This document shows positions 52,612 to 61,438 of a stretch of 64,000 bases of DNA, piece after piece. The DNA comes from Bacteroidales bacterium (GTDB taxonomy: Bacteria; Bacteroidota; Bacteroidia; Bacteroidales; UBA932): assembly GCA_017427885.1 (NCBI GenBank), contig JAFRRW010000010.1, positions 1-64,000 of the forward strand, read 5' to 3'. The first letter of the stretch is position 1. The number at the start of each line of letters is the position of its first letter. Position numbers and translations under genes: made by a program. Under the pieces are notes generated by a model. It saw only the letters and a program-made list of their open reading frames with translations, did no database searches and was not told where the DNA came from.

Positions 52612-53823
52612 CTATTTTAGCAATTTGGGTTCTTTCGTGGGAATGAAAACGCCCCTGTTCTCGTCCCGTCCCTGGACAAGGTTCCTGGACCCGGGATTGG
52701 AAAGGCCGTCCTGACAGAGTGTACCGATCTTGCTGCCGGCGTTCTTGTTGATGATGAGGGCGTTGACCAGCTTGGGGAACATCACCATCATGTCGTAGTC
52801 GCCGTTGCTGTCCCCGCCGACGAGTACCGGCTCCTTTCCGCAGTGTTCAGGTGACATGAAAGCCTTGATGGCCTCCACCTTGCCTGGGCCCCAGGTGACT
52901 GGATAGCCCTCGAGGAGGCCCGAGGCGATCCTGCCTTCGGAATCCACGTTCAGCCTGATGCCGAAGACGTGGTCGGCGGGAACGTTCAGCCCATACTTGG
53001 GATTGCAGGCCGCCCCTTCCACCACATCCTCCTGGGATGCGGAGCAGATATATACATCTATGCTGTTGGCTTTCAATGTATTTATAAGGCTTACCATCTC
53101 TGGGATCAGTCGGAAGCCGGTGTAGATGGTGGACGTGATCTTTCCGGAACGGCCCTTGCGTCCCGCCTTGAAGGAGGAACGCCTGAGAGGCTTTGTCATC
53201 CAATAATCCACCGACCTGGAGGTCATTTCCCGTATCTCCTCGGGAGTATATCTCTCGAATATATGCAGATACCAGCTGTCACTGATTCCGCTGGGCACTG
53301 AATCATATATGTTGTCATAGAGCCAGCGGAATTTTGCCTTGAAGTCCCTGAACCACCTGGTCCTGTGTATCTTATCAAGGCTCTTGTCCCCGTTGTAACC
53401 GCTGTAGTGGTGCCAGAGGTAAATGTAGTCCAACTCGATGTCCGCAAGCACATCCCCTATCGACACCCCGGGTTTCACGTCGCCTATGGGGTTCGCAAGG
53501 GGAACGCCCAGTTCGACAAGGGACTCCGAAAACGCCGTATGGAACTGGACCGGGGTCATCCTGAACAGGAGGTTGTCGACCATATAGTCTATGAGGGTCT
53601 CGCTGATGTCGTTGCAGGAGATCGTGTTGTCGAAGTCGAACACGGCGAACGCCTTGCAGGAGGGGTCGTAGTCCGGAGAAAGGACACCGTTATCCCTGAT
53701 CAGGGTACCCAGCGCCTCATAGTTCTTCTGTTCCCAGTTCATCCTGGGAAGCGGGTTCTCCTGGGAGGATGCCGTCAGGGCTGCAGCCAGGAAAACCGCG
53801 AGGAAAACGAGTTTCTTAAGCAT
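52612..53823 (-). CDS. Exported HAD-superfamily phosphatase
   Basis: A 403-aa haloacid-dehalogenase-fold hydrolase with signal peptide (1-20). Motif I is 'FDFDNT' (Asp63 and Asp65); motif IV 'VGGDSNGDYDMMVMF' is near the C-terminus. It resembles exported phosphoserine- or phosphorylcholine-type phosphatases. It begins directly at the end of the 78-aa gene upstream (0 nt gap), implying tight coupling. Confidence 0.85.
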   Translation of the reverse strand: MLKKLVFLAVFLAAALTASSQENPLPRMNWEQKNYEALGTLIRDNGVLSPDYDPSCKAFAVFDFDNTISCNDISETLIDYMVDNLLFRMTPVQFHTAFSESLVELGVPLANPIGDVKPGVSIGDVLADIELDYIYLWHHYSGYNGDKSLDKIHRTRWFRDFKAKFRWLYDNIYDSVPSGISDSWYLHIFERYTPEEIREMTSRSVDYWMTKPLRRSSFKAGRKGRSGKITSTIYTGFRLIPEMVSLINTLKANSIDVYICSASQEDVVEGAACNPKYGLNVPADHVFGIRLNVDSEGRIASGLLEGYPVTWGPGKVEAIKAFMSPEHCGKEPVLVGGDSNGDYDMMVMFPKLVNALIINKNAGSKIGTLCQDGLSNPGSRNLVQGRDENRGVFIPTKEPKLLK

Positions 53824-54060
53824 CTAGAAAAGTGTTGGATGATTCTCTTCGAGTTCGGAGAGGACTCTCTCCATAAGGGCCTCGCGGAAAAGGGCGGAAC
53901 GGTTGTTCACCTTGAAACGGCGGCAATACTCCTCCAGGGCGGCCATCTCCCTGTCGTTGAGACAGACGACCTGCCTGTGGCCCCTGATCAGCGAGGCTTT
54001 CTGGCGGTTCAGATAATCCGGGTCGACGACCGGTCCCTTTCTTTTGCCCTTACTACTCAA
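53824..54060 (-). CDS. Small ribbon-helix-helix-like protein
   Basis: A 78-aa basic protein with 'RQVVCLNDREMAALEEYCRR' followed by 'NNRSALFREALMERVL', resembling the strand-helix-helix layout of ribbon-helix-helix DNA-binding proteins. The N-terminal 17 residues are Lys/Arg rich. It may regulate its own operon (HAD phosphatase, DJ-1 protein); this is inference. No toxin-like partner fits the neighbouring gene, so an antitoxin role is not supported. Confidence 0.6.
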   Translation of the reverse strand: MSSKGKRKGPVVDPDYLNRQKASLIRGHRQVVCLNDREMAALEEYCRRFKVNNRSALFREALMERVLSELEENHPTLF

Positions 54061-54079
54061 AGCGGTTTCAATTGCTACG

Positions 54080-54087
54080 CAAATTTA
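54080..54087 (-). promoter_or_regulatory. Promoter -7 element of the RHH-HAD-DJ-1 operon
   Basis: Minus-strand TAAATTTG, 20 nt upstream of the start at 54060. Confidence 0.65.
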
Positions 54088-54094
54088 AGAAAAG

Positions 54095-54126
54095 TTTGTG
54101 ACAAAGCGGGGATTATCCTATATTTA
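54095..54126 (+). promoter_or_regulatory. M64 peptidase promoter
   Basis: TTTG (54095-54098), 20-nt spacer and TATATTTA (54119-54126), one base off consensus. It overlaps an upstream ATG (54126), favouring the next ATG at 54147. Confidence 0.55.
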
Positions 54127-54146
54127 TGAAATCAAAACGAAAGATT

Positions 54147-55496
54147 ATGACGATCCGGCACCTGTTCCTCCCCTTCCTCATCATCACCGCACTGGCCGCC
54201 GAGGCCTCAGCGCAGGAATTCGACAAGTATTTCGAAGACAGGACCCTGCGCCTGGACTACGTGTTCGCGGGCAATGCCGGCAACCAGCACATCCACCTCA
54301 GCGAGGCCCTGAGCGGAGGCGTCTGGGCCGGAAGGAGACACAATCTGGACACCGTATGCCTGGAGGGCAACGGAAGGCTGGAAGTACTTGAAAAAGAGAC
54401 AGGCAAGGTGCTCTACGCCAACTCCTTCTCCACCCTTTTCCAGGAATGGCTCTCGGAAGAGGAGGCCACCAAGAGCGACCGCGCCTTCGAGAACTGCTTC
54501 CAGGTCCCCTGGCCCCGTTTCCCGGTGGACATAAGGATAACCCTATATGACCTCAAGGGCGATGTCTCCGCTTCACTCACCCACCCCATCGACCCCTCCG
54601 ACATCCTCATCAGGCCCGTTCCCGAGTCTTCCCCGTCATATAAGTATCTCATAAAGAACGGAGAACCTTCACAGTGCATCGACCTTGCGATAGTCGGCGA
54701 CGGTTACACTGAAGAAGAGACAGAAAAGTTCTATGCGGATGCGCAGAGGTCCGTGGACGCCCTGGCGGCCCACGAACCCTTCACGTCCCTGCTGGAAAAG
54801 TTCAATATCGTCGCCGTGGCCGCCGTCTCGCAGGAATCGGGAGTGAGCATACCTCACAGCGGAATATGGAAGAAAACCCTGCTGAAATGCCATTTCGACA
54901 CCTTCTATTCCGAAAGATACCTAACTACGGGCAGCCTCACCGCCGTCTATGACGCCCTTTCGGCAGTTCCGTTCGAACATATCCTCGTCCTATCGAACAC
55001 CACCGTGTACGGAGGAGGCGGAATCTACAACTCCATCCTCACCTGCTCGGCCGACCACCCCACCTTTCCGAAGGTCCTGGTCCACGAATTCGGGCATTCC
55101 TTCGCCGGACTAGGCGACGAATACTACTATGACGACGGATTCAATCCGATGTACACCCCTGAAAAGGAGCCCTGGGAGCCTAACCTCACCACCCTCGCCG
55201 ACTTCGGTTCCAAATGGGCCGACCTCCTGCCTCCCGGCACGCCTGTACCCACCCCCGAGGACAGCATAGAGAAGGAAAACGATGTCCGCAGGATATGGAA
55301 CTCAATTCCGGAGGAAACCAGGAAGAGGCTTAACAGCCATCTGGGAGTGTATGAAGGCGGAGGCTACCTTTCCAAGGGAGTTTACCGTCCCGTGCAGGAA
55401 TGCAGGATGAAGATCAACGAGTGCGAGGATTTCTGCCCGGTATGCACCAGGGCCATCTTCCGCACGGTGTCGTTCTATACGTCTACGGCCGAATAA
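54147..55496 (+). CDS. Secreted M64-family (IgA-peptidase-type) metallopeptidase
   Basis: A 449-aa exported metallopeptidase. Signal peptide 1-23 (MTIRHLFLPFLIITALAAEA). An N-terminal M64 accessory beta-domain (about 25-165) precedes the catalytic domain with 'VLVHEFGHSFAGLGDEYY', HEFGH at about 313-317. The late 'VQECRMKINECEDFCPVC' is the Cys-rich end of the family. The M64 prototype cleaves IgA; other members' substrates vary, so the target is uncertain. A start at 54126 (456 aa) is possible but would overlap the promoter. Confidence 0.9.
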   Translation: MTIRHLFLPFLIITALAAEASAQEFDKYFEDRTLRLDYVFAGNAGNQHIHLSEALSGGVWAGRRHNLDTVCLEGNGRLEVLEKETGKVLYANSFSTLFQEWLSEEEATKSDRAFENCFQVPWPRFPVDIRITLYDLKGDVSASLTHPIDPSDILIRPVPESSPSYKYLIKNGEPSQCIDLAIVGDGYTEEETEKFYADAQRSVDALAAHEPFTSLLEKFNIVAVAAVSQESGVSIPHSGIWKKTLLKCHFDTFYSERYLTTGSLTAVYDALSAVPFEHILVLSNTTVYGGGGIYNSILTCSADHPTFPKVLVHEFGHSFAGLGDEYYYDDGFNPMYTPEKEPWEPNLTTLADFGSKWADLLPPGTPVPTPEDSIEKENDVRRIWNSIPEETRKRLNSHLGVYEGGGYLSKGVYRPVQECRMKINECEDFCPVCTRAIFRTVSFYTSTAE

Positions 55497-55502
55497 AGGA
55501 TA

Positions 55503-57128
55503 TTATAAATCCCTGAAAGAGAAATATTTCCGTTTGATTATCCCCTTCCTGTCGGTCTCGATGAGGAGAGGGGTGGAAGAGAGGTCGAAATTCTGTAGGA
55601 GAGTCCTGCCGAGTTCCGGCCGGTTCGCGAGGATGTCGTCCACGTCCACAAGCAGGATTTTTGCCTTCTTCATCGACGGCAGTCGGGAAAGGGAATCGGC
55701 AGCAGCGAGTTCCGTTGCACAGGATGAACATCTCTCCGAATGGAATAGGATATAGGACGGACGGCCCTTGAGACGGTCAAGTGTGAACCGTCCCTCCCTG
55801 GCGCCCTTGGAAGAAAGCAGCCTGCCCGGTACGGTGATGCCAAAAATCCTGGACCCTGTCGGGGAAAGGGAAAGCAGGCCGGACATCATCTGCGCGAGGC
55901 TCACCACGCTCAGGGAATCGGATTTCGTCGTATAGAGGCCGCTGCCGAGGATGTACGTGTCTATGAATTCCTTCTGGGCTTGTTTGACGTCCTCACCGCG
56001 GCGGTTGGACAGCCAATAGAGAAGATCCCCCTCCAGATGCTTGTATTCAAGAGTGTCTCCCCTCTGGAGGGTCACTGTGGAAATGTCGGAAGCCACGTCA
56101 AGGATATCCTTACGGGACAGTTTTTCACCGGGAAGCAGTCTGTCGAAAAGGACGGAAGAGACCTCTCCGCCATATTCATACTCCTTCGGGCGCAGTTCCG
56201 CCTCCATCAACTTTCCGAGGGAGGGAACGTCGAGATTCCTGCCTATGATGATGCCGTCAGGCCTGACCAGGAACATCTTCGGGGTCTGCAGCACACCGTA
56301 AAGCCTCTGGAAATCGGACTCGAAGGAAGAATCATCGAAGTGCCTGACCCGCACACCGGGAGCAAGCCCTTCGTCGAATGTGGCACGTATATCAGCCCAC
56401 CCGGCTTCATCGCTCCCCACATATACCGCATAGACGTCCAGGGGCCAGTCGTTCGAAACGAGGGCCGAATGCAGGCGGGGCGTCTCTATCCTGCACCGGA
56501 CGCAGTCGGTGTCATAGAAATACAGGAGCCTGTAGCGGGACGATTCCACGGGAGAGAAGGACGTGTCCGACGGGAAGATGGTCGCAGGGGAACCGTCTGG
56601 AGAAAAGAGCGTTAGCTCAGGCGCCCTCATACCGATGAGGGAATGACGGTTGAAATCGGCGAACACGGCGGCGTTCAGCATATCCACATCGCTTACCATC
56701 GCCACCTTCCCGTTCGCGAACCAGTTGTCGTACACGTGTATGGCCACGGCCTCGTCTCCCATAACGGGGGAATTCAGGTAATGGTCATAGACCTTCAGTG
56801 CCGTAAACTGCCTGACCTCGTCCACCTGGCACGCCCCGATGATGAAATCGCATTCCTTCGACTTCACTTCCACGCTCTCCCTCTCCAACGCGCTGAAATA
56901 CTCCTCCAGTCCCCTCCCGAGGCTTTCCTTCACCTTGGCGGTCAGCACACTGTCAGCCCTCTCCCCGTATAGGGGGAACTCCCCCTGACGAACCTCTCCC
57001 AAGATATTATCGTGAGGAAGGGGGAGTTTCTCCTGGACGGGAGTACCCTGACGTACACCTGCATCCGCGAATGCCGGGAACAGGATCGCGAAGGAAATGA
57101 GAAGGGTATGTAAGAAGCGGCCGGACAT
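55503..57128 (-). CDS. DUF5106/thioredoxin-like exported protein with two CxxC sites
   Basis: A 541-aa protein with signal peptide (1-23). An alpha-helical DUF5106-type region (about 40-165) precedes a thioredoxin-like fold beginning 'MRAPELTLFSPDG', with Cys209-x-x-Cys212 in 'YDTDCVRCRIE' and a cis-Pro-type 'VLQTPKMFLVRPDG'. A second thioredoxin-like segment near the C-terminus carries Cys467-x-x-Cys470 in 'SERCSSCATE'. Probably a periplasmic disulfide reductase or thiol carrier. Last gene of the lon-ung-coaD operon. Confidence 0.82.
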   Translation of the reverse strand: MSGRFLHTLLISFAILFPAFADAGVRQGTPVQEKLPLPHDNILGEVRQGEFPLYGERADSVLTAKVKESLGRGLEEYFSALERESVEVKSKECDFIIGACQVDEVRQFTALKVYDHYLNSPVMGDEAVAIHVYDNWFANGKVAMVSDVDMLNAAVFADFNRHSLIGMRAPELTLFSPDGSPATIFPSDTSFSPVESSRYRLLYFYDTDCVRCRIETPRLHSALVSNDWPLDVYAVYVGSDEAGWADIRATFDEGLAPGVRVRHFDDSSFESDFQRLYGVLQTPKMFLVRPDGIIIGRNLDVPSLGKLMEAELRPKEYEYGGEVSSVLFDRLLPGEKLSRKDILDVASDISTVTLQRGDTLEYKHLEGDLLYWLSNRRGEDVKQAQKEFIDTYILGSGLYTTKSDSLSVVSLAQMMSGLLSLSPTGSRIFGITVPGRLLSSKGAREGRFTLDRLKGRPSYILFHSERCSSCATELAAADSLSRLPSMKKAKILLVDVDDILANRPELGRTLLQNFDLSSTPLLIETDRKGIIKRKYFSFRDL

Positions 57129-57140
57129 GGCTGGGATCGC

Positions 57141-57617
57141 CTATTCGGATACGGGTTCGGGAAGGACGACTCCGGCGGGAAGGAAGAGGGAGGTGTCGCC
57201 GCGGTGGCGCACAAGGTCCCTGACGGCGGAAGAGGATATGTGGGCGAACTCCTGGGCGGTAGGGATGATGATGGTCTCGATGCCGGGGGCCAGGCGCCTG
57301 TTCATATCGGCGATCGCCCTCTCGTTCTCGAAATCCAGCATATTCCTCACTCCCCTGACGATATGCCTGATGCCCATCTCCCGGCACACGTCGATGGTCA
57401 GGTTATCATACTTGATAACCGACACCCCTTCCATTCCGGCAGTAGCCTGACGGATTATGTCCATCCTCTGGTCCATCGAGAAGAATCCCGTCTTGTCCTG
57501 ATTGACGCCAACGGCGACGACGACGGAGTCGAAAATGGTCAGGGCTCGCTTCAGGATGTTTAGATGGCCTGAAGTGAAGGGGTCGAAAGACCCGGGAAAC
57601 AATGCTTTCGTTTTCAT
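57141..57617 (-). CDS. coaD: Phosphopantetheine adenylyltransferase
   Basis: A 158-aa enzyme catalysing the penultimate step of coenzyme A synthesis. The nucleotidyltransferase motif 'ALFPGSFDPFTSGHLNIL' opens the protein; 'RGVRNMLDFENERAIADMNRRL' and 'ISSSAVRDLVRHRGDTSLFLP' are CoaD-specific. Gaps of 6 nt to ung and 12 nt to the thioredoxin-like gene. Confidence 0.96.
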   Translation of the reverse strand: MKTKALFPGSFDPFTSGHLNILKRALTIFDSVVVAVGVNQDKTGFFSMDQRMDIIRQATAGMEGVSVIKYDNLTIDVCREMGIRHIVRGVRNMLDFENERAIADMNRRLAPGIETIIIPTAQEFAHISSSAVRDLVRHRGDTSLFLPAGVVLPEPVSE

Positions 57618-57623
57618 ATTATG

Positions 57624-58292
57624 CTACAATTTCCAGTCGATGGGTGTCCTGCCGCAGGATACGAGATAGTCGTTGGCCTTGGAAAAATGACGGCAGTGGA
57701 AGAATGCGCCTCTGGCAAGGGGGGAAGGATGGGAGGCCTCCAGGACCAGATGCCTGGAATGGTCCACCAGGGCAGCCTTGGACCTCGCGAAATTCCCCCA
57801 AAGCATAAAGACAACATTATTGCAATGTGATGATATATAGGATATTACGGCATCCGTGAACTCCTGCCAACCGAAACCGCTGTGGGAAGCGGCCTCCCCC
57901 GCCCTCACGGTGAGGATCGCGTTCAGCAGCAGGACGCCCTGCCGCGCCCAGTCCTCCAGGTTCGGCCGGCCGCTCATCCTGATTCCCAGGTCATCCTCAA
58001 TTTCCTTGAAGATGTTGAGAAGGGACGGAGGGGCGGGAACCCCGTCCGGAACGGAGAAGGACAGGCCCATCGCCTGGCCGGGATTGTGATAGGGGTCCTG
58101 GCCGAGTATGACGACCTTCACCTTGTCCACCGGGGTCAGCTCGAAAGCCCTGAATATCTGGCTTCCGGGAGGGTAAATCCTCCTGCCGGCATCCTTTTCG
58201 GCGTGGAGTTTCCCGACGAGTTCCCTGAAATAGGGTTTCTCGAACTCACCGGAGAGAGCCTCCTTCCAACTGCTTTCTATCTTTACGTCCAT
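57624..58292 (-). CDS. ung: Uracil-DNA glycosylase
   Basis: A 222-aa family 1 UDG. Catalytic Asp66 lies in 'VILGQDPYHNPGQAMGLSFSV' and His188 in 'ASHPSPLARGAF'; 'GVLLLNAILTVRAGEAASH' is the uracil pocket. Downstream of lon by 10 nt. Confidence 0.97.
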   Translation of the reverse strand: MDVKIESSWKEALSGEFEKPYFRELVGKLHAEKDAGRRIYPPGSQIFRAFELTPVDKVKVVILGQDPYHNPGQAMGLSFSVPDGVPAPPSLLNIFKEIEDDLGIRMSGRPNLEDWARQGVLLLNAILTVRAGEAASHSGFGWQEFTDAVISYISSHCNNVVFMLWGNFARSKAALVDHSRHLVLEASHPSPLARGAFFHCRHFSKANDYLVSCGRTPIDWKL

Positions 58293-58302
58293 TGTCTTGG
58301 AA

Positions 58303-60708
58303 TCAGTCGGCGAAGATGTATCCCATCACGTCGCCGATGGTCTTGACATACACGAAATCAAGACCTTTAACGTATATATCCTTGATATCTTCGATATCCT
58401 TGCGGTTATCCTCGCTGATAATGATGGTGGATACACCGGCCCTCTTGGCGGCCAGGATCTTCTCCTTGATGCCTCCGACGGGAAGGACCCTTCCCCTCAA
58501 CGTCATCTCCCCCGTCATCGCCACGCCGCTGCGGACGCTCTCGCCCCTGAGGGCGGAAACCATCGAACTCACCATCGTGATGCCGGCCGAAGGTCCGTCC
58601 TTGGGAACGGCCCCCTCGGGCACGTGCACGTGAATGTCCTTCTTCTCGAACTGGGCCGAGGTCATCCTGGCGAGTTCGGGATGGGCTTTTATGTACTGGT
58701 AAGCTATGGTGGCCGACTCCTTCATCACGTCGCCGAGGTTACCGGTCATCGTCTGGACCCCCTTGCCGTCGCTGACCGAACTCTCTACGAAGAGGATCTC
58801 CCCTCCGTTCTCGGTCCAGGCCAGGCCTGTGACCACGCCGGGGGCCTCGTTCCCTTTCTGCACGTCATGGAAGGTGGTAGGAAGGCCGAGGTACTCCTTC
58901 AGGTGCTCCTTCTTGATGACAGAGGGGCATTCCTGACCCAGGGCGATCTTCTTGGCCGTCACGCGGGCTATCTTGGCGATCTGCTTCTCGAGCCCGCGTA
59001 CTCCGGATTCCCTGGTGTATTCGGAAATGATCTCCTTCAACGCTCCCTTGTCGATCCGGAGTTGGCGGCGGTTCATTCCGTGCTCTTCCAGCTGCTTGGG
59101 CACCAGATATTTGCGAGCTATCTCCATCTTCTCCTCAGCCAGATAGCCGGTGACATTGATGAGTTCCATCCTGTCGAGGAGGGCGGGCTGGACTCCACCG
59201 ATGGTATTTGCCGTGGTGATGAAGAGGACATGGGAAAGGTCGTAGTCTATGTCGAGATAGTTGTCGTGGAAAGTGGAGTTCTGCTCAGGGTCCAGGACCT
59301 CGAGCAGGGCGGATGACGGATCTCCCTTGAAATCGTTGCTCAGTTTGTCGATCTCGTCGAGCACTACGACGGGATTGGAGGTGCCGGCCCTCTGGATACC
59401 GTTCAGTATCCTTCCGGGAAGGGCTCCCACATACGTCTTGCGATGGCCCCTTATCTCGGCCTCGTCGTGCATTCCACCAAGGGAAATCCTCACATATTTC
59501 CTTCCGAGCGCCCTGGCCACGGACTTTCCGAGACTGGTCTTACCCACTCCCGGAGGGCCATATAGGCAGAGGATCGGGGACTTCATGTTCCCCTTCAGCT
59601 TAAGCACCGCAAGATATTCTATTATACGGTCTTTTACATTCTCCAGACCGAAGTGGTCGTGGTCCAGGACCTTCTGCGCGTGGGAGAGGTCGAGGTTATC
59701 CTTAGACATCTCATTCCAGGGGAGGTCGAGCATGAACTCGAGGTAGGTGAACTGGACGCTGTAGTCCGGGGAACTGGGGTTGAATTTCTCCAGTTTCATC
59801 ACCTCCTTCTCGAAAGCCTTCGCCACCGCCTCCGGCCAGTCCTTGTCCTTCGCCCTTGCCCTGAGCCTGGCCACATCCTCCTCGTCGTCCATTCCCAGCT
59901 CTTCCTGGATGGTCTTGAGCTGGTTGTTGAGGTAATACTCCCTCTGCTGCTGGTCGATCTCGCTCTTCACCTTCTGGTTTATCTCCTGCTTGATCTTGAG
60001 GAGCTGGGATTGGGTGTCCAGGACTGAGAGTAGCTTCAGCGCACGGGTCTCGATATCGTCATACCTGAGGAGGTCGGCCTTTTCGTTGAAATTGTCCACC
60101 TCCACGGTCGTGGCGATGAAGTTCACCAGGAAAGGCAGGTTGTCTATGGTACGCAGGGCTCCTATCGCCTCCTTGGGGGCGAAAGCGGCCGCCTTTATTA
60201 TGTTGGAAGCGTGGTCCTTGAGGGACTCGGACAGCATCCGGATGTTGTTCTCATCGGAAACCGGGGGGATGTCTTCCCTGTAAGAGACACGGGCCGTGAC
60301 ATAGGGCTCGTAAGACAGGACGGCGTCAAGGGAGAAACGCTTGAACGCCTGAAGGATAGCCGTGACAGTGCCGTCCGGCATCTCCAGAACCTTCACCACC
60401 CTGGCGCAGGTTCCGAAGTCGAAAAGGTCCTTGCGGCGCGGATCCTCCACGGAAACGTCGTTCTGGGGCACCGTACCGATGATGGCCTCTCCCTTCTCCG
60501 CATCGCGTATGAGGCGGATGGATTTCTCCCTCCCGACGGTGATCGGGAATATTGTGGAAGGGAATATGACGGCGTTCCTGAGTGTCAGGATCGGCAGGGT
60601 GTCCGGAAGGTCCGTCGGCTCAGCCTTGAGCGGGCCGTCCCCCTCGAGTACGGGGATGATGCTCACTTCTGCGCCTGAGGGAACAAAGTATTCTTTCAAA
60701 TCAGTCAT
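58303..60708 (-). CDS. lon: ATP-dependent protease Lon
   Basis: An 801-aa LonA: N-terminal substrate domain (about 38-245), helical linker, AAA+ domain with Walker A 'GPPGVGKTS' and Walker B 'VVLDEIDKLSNDF', then a protease domain with Ser707 in 'PKDGPSAGITM' and Lys750 in 'GGIKEKI'. The promoter TATATTTG (60721-60714) ends 5 nt before the ATG at 60708, so the mRNA is nearly leaderless; the longer frame to 60726 would sit over the promoter. First gene of the lon-ung-coaD-thioredoxin operon. Confidence 0.97.
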   Translation of the reverse strand: MTDLKEYFVPSGAEVSIIPVLEGDGPLKAEPTDLPDTLPILTLRNAVIFPSTIFPITVGREKSIRLIRDAEKGEAIIGTVPQNDVSVEDPRRKDLFDFGTCARVVKVLEMPDGTVTAILQAFKRFSLDAVLSYEPYVTARVSYREDIPPVSDENNIRMLSESLKDHASNIIKAAAFAPKEAIGALRTIDNLPFLVNFIATTVEVDNFNEKADLLRYDDIETRALKLLSVLDTQSQLLKIKQEINQKVKSEIDQQQREYYLNNQLKTIQEELGMDDEEDVARLRARAKDKDWPEAVAKAFEKEVMKLEKFNPSSPDYSVQFTYLEFMLDLPWNEMSKDNLDLSHAQKVLDHDHFGLENVKDRIIEYLAVLKLKGNMKSPILCLYGPPGVGKTSLGKSVARALGRKYVRISLGGMHDEAEIRGHRKTYVGALPGRILNGIQRAGTSNPVVVLDEIDKLSNDFKGDPSSALLEVLDPEQNSTFHDNYLDIDYDLSHVLFITTANTIGGVQPALLDRMELINVTGYLAEEKMEIARKYLVPKQLEEHGMNRRQLRIDKGALKEIISEYTRESGVRGLEKQIAKIARVTAKKIALGQECPSVIKKEHLKEYLGLPTTFHDVQKGNEAPGVVTGLAWTENGGEILFVESSVSDGKGVQTMTGNLGDVMKESATIAYQYIKAHPELARMTSAQFEKKDIHVHVPEGAVPKDGPSAGITMVSSMVSALRGESVRSGVAMTGEMTLRGRVLPVGGIKEKILAAKRAGVSTIIISEDNRKDIEDIKDIYVKGLDFVYVKTIGDVMGYIFAD

Positions 60709-60713
60709 TTCTG

Positions 60714-60721
60714 CAAATATA
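60714..60721 (-). promoter_or_regulatory. lon promoter -7 element
   Basis: Minus-strand TATATTTG with TTGG 20 nt upstream. It immediately precedes the lon start codon. Confidence 0.7.
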
Positions 60722-60843
60722 ATCATAATCCTCCTTACCTCCCAATCACTGACATTATGTCAGGGGTTTATGGGCGGCAGAGGGTGCAGCGGAATATGGT
60801 CAATCTTTATGCCATAAAATGGGAGCAAAATGGCGCATATGAT

Positions 60844-60874
60844 TTTGAATATTAAAAAAATAAACCTAAATTTG
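60844..60874 (+). promoter_or_regulatory. HU gene promoter
   Basis: TTTG (60844-60847), 19-nt spacer, TAAATTTG (60867-60874): full consensus. Confidence 0.8.
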
Positions 60875-60951
60875 CGACCTGAACGCGGGAGGGCCCGCAT
60901 TTAAACTGAAAAAAACACCATTAACTATCATTAATAATCAGTTTTTCTATT

Positions 60952-61233
60952 ATGACAAAGGCAGAAATTGTAAATGAAGTTGCAAAGGCAACTGGGATTG
61001 AGAAAGTGACCGTTCAGAGCGTCATCGAGACCTTCATGGGGAGCGTCAAGGCTTCCATCATCAGGGAGGAGCCCGTTTATCTGCGCGGATTTGGCAGCTT
61101 CATAATCAAGCACAGGGCAAAGAAGGCGGCCCGCAACATTACCAAAAAGACCACCATGGTAATCCCTGCACACAACATTCCCGCTTTCAAGCCTGCTAAG
61201 GTTTTCGTCAATGCCGTAAAGGAGGCTAAATAA
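60952..61233 (+). CDS. HU-family nucleoid DNA-binding protein
   Basis: A 93-aa HU/IHF protein: 'MTKAEIVNEVAKATGIEKVTVQ' type N-terminus, 'VYLRGFGSFIIKHRAKKAARNI' and the beta-arm region with Asn-Ile-Pro ('PAHNIPAFKPAKVF'). It bends DNA and organises the nucleoid. An approximately 75-nt leader precedes it. The COX24-like microprotein gene follows after 15 nt. Confidence 0.95.
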   Translation: MTKAEIVNEVAKATGIEKVTVQSVIETFMGSVKASIIREEPVYLRGFGSFIIKHRAKKAARNITKKTTMVIPAHNIPAFKPAKVFVNAVKEAK

Positions 61234-61248
61234 ATTTAATTATCAACT

Positions 61249-61338
61249 ATGCCAAGCGGAAAAAAGAGAAAGAGACATAAAATGGCAACGCACAAGCGTA
61301 AAAAGCGCTTGCGCAAGAACAGACACAAGAAGAAATAA
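61249..61338 (+). CDS. AURKAIP1/COX24 (mS38-like) basic microprotein
   Basis: A 29-aa protein starting MPSGKKRKRHKMATHKRKKR and ending 'RHKKK', almost entirely Lys/Arg/His. The 'KMATHKRKKRLRKNRHKKK' block matches the C-terminal domain of the AURKAIP1/COX24 (DUF1713) family, whose mitochondrial member mS38 is a small-subunit ribosomal protein. A ribosome-bound role is inferred. It shares a transcript with HU. Confidence 0.8.
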   Translation: MPSGKKRKRHKMATHKRKKRLRKNRHKKK

Positions 61339-61357
61339 TTTCCGCGAGTCTGCCATT

Positions 61358-61417
61358 TTAGCAGTCTGCTAAGAAAAAGGGGTTGGCCGGAAGTCTTCGT
61401 CCAACCCCTTCTGTTTT
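61358..61417 (+). terminator. Hairpins between COX24-like gene and rng
   Basis: A palindrome TTAGCAG-T-CTGCTAA (61358-61372) is followed by a perfect 10-bp stem AAGGGGTTGG/CCAACCCCTT (61377-61386 with 61401-61410) and CTGTTTT. It serves as a terminator for HU and/or as a structured leader of rng, for which no separate promoter is visible. Confidence 0.7.
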
Positions 61418-61438
61418 ACGTTCACCACTGGAATTCCA

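Noticed and set aside
53824..54060. Antitoxin of a toxin-antitoxin pair
   Set aside because: The downstream partner is a 403-aa exported HAD phosphatase with a signal peptide, not a toxin-sized protein.
58297..59316. 339-aa frame antisense to lon
   Set aside because: Covers the Lon AAA+ and protease domains; composition typical of antisense GC-rich coding.
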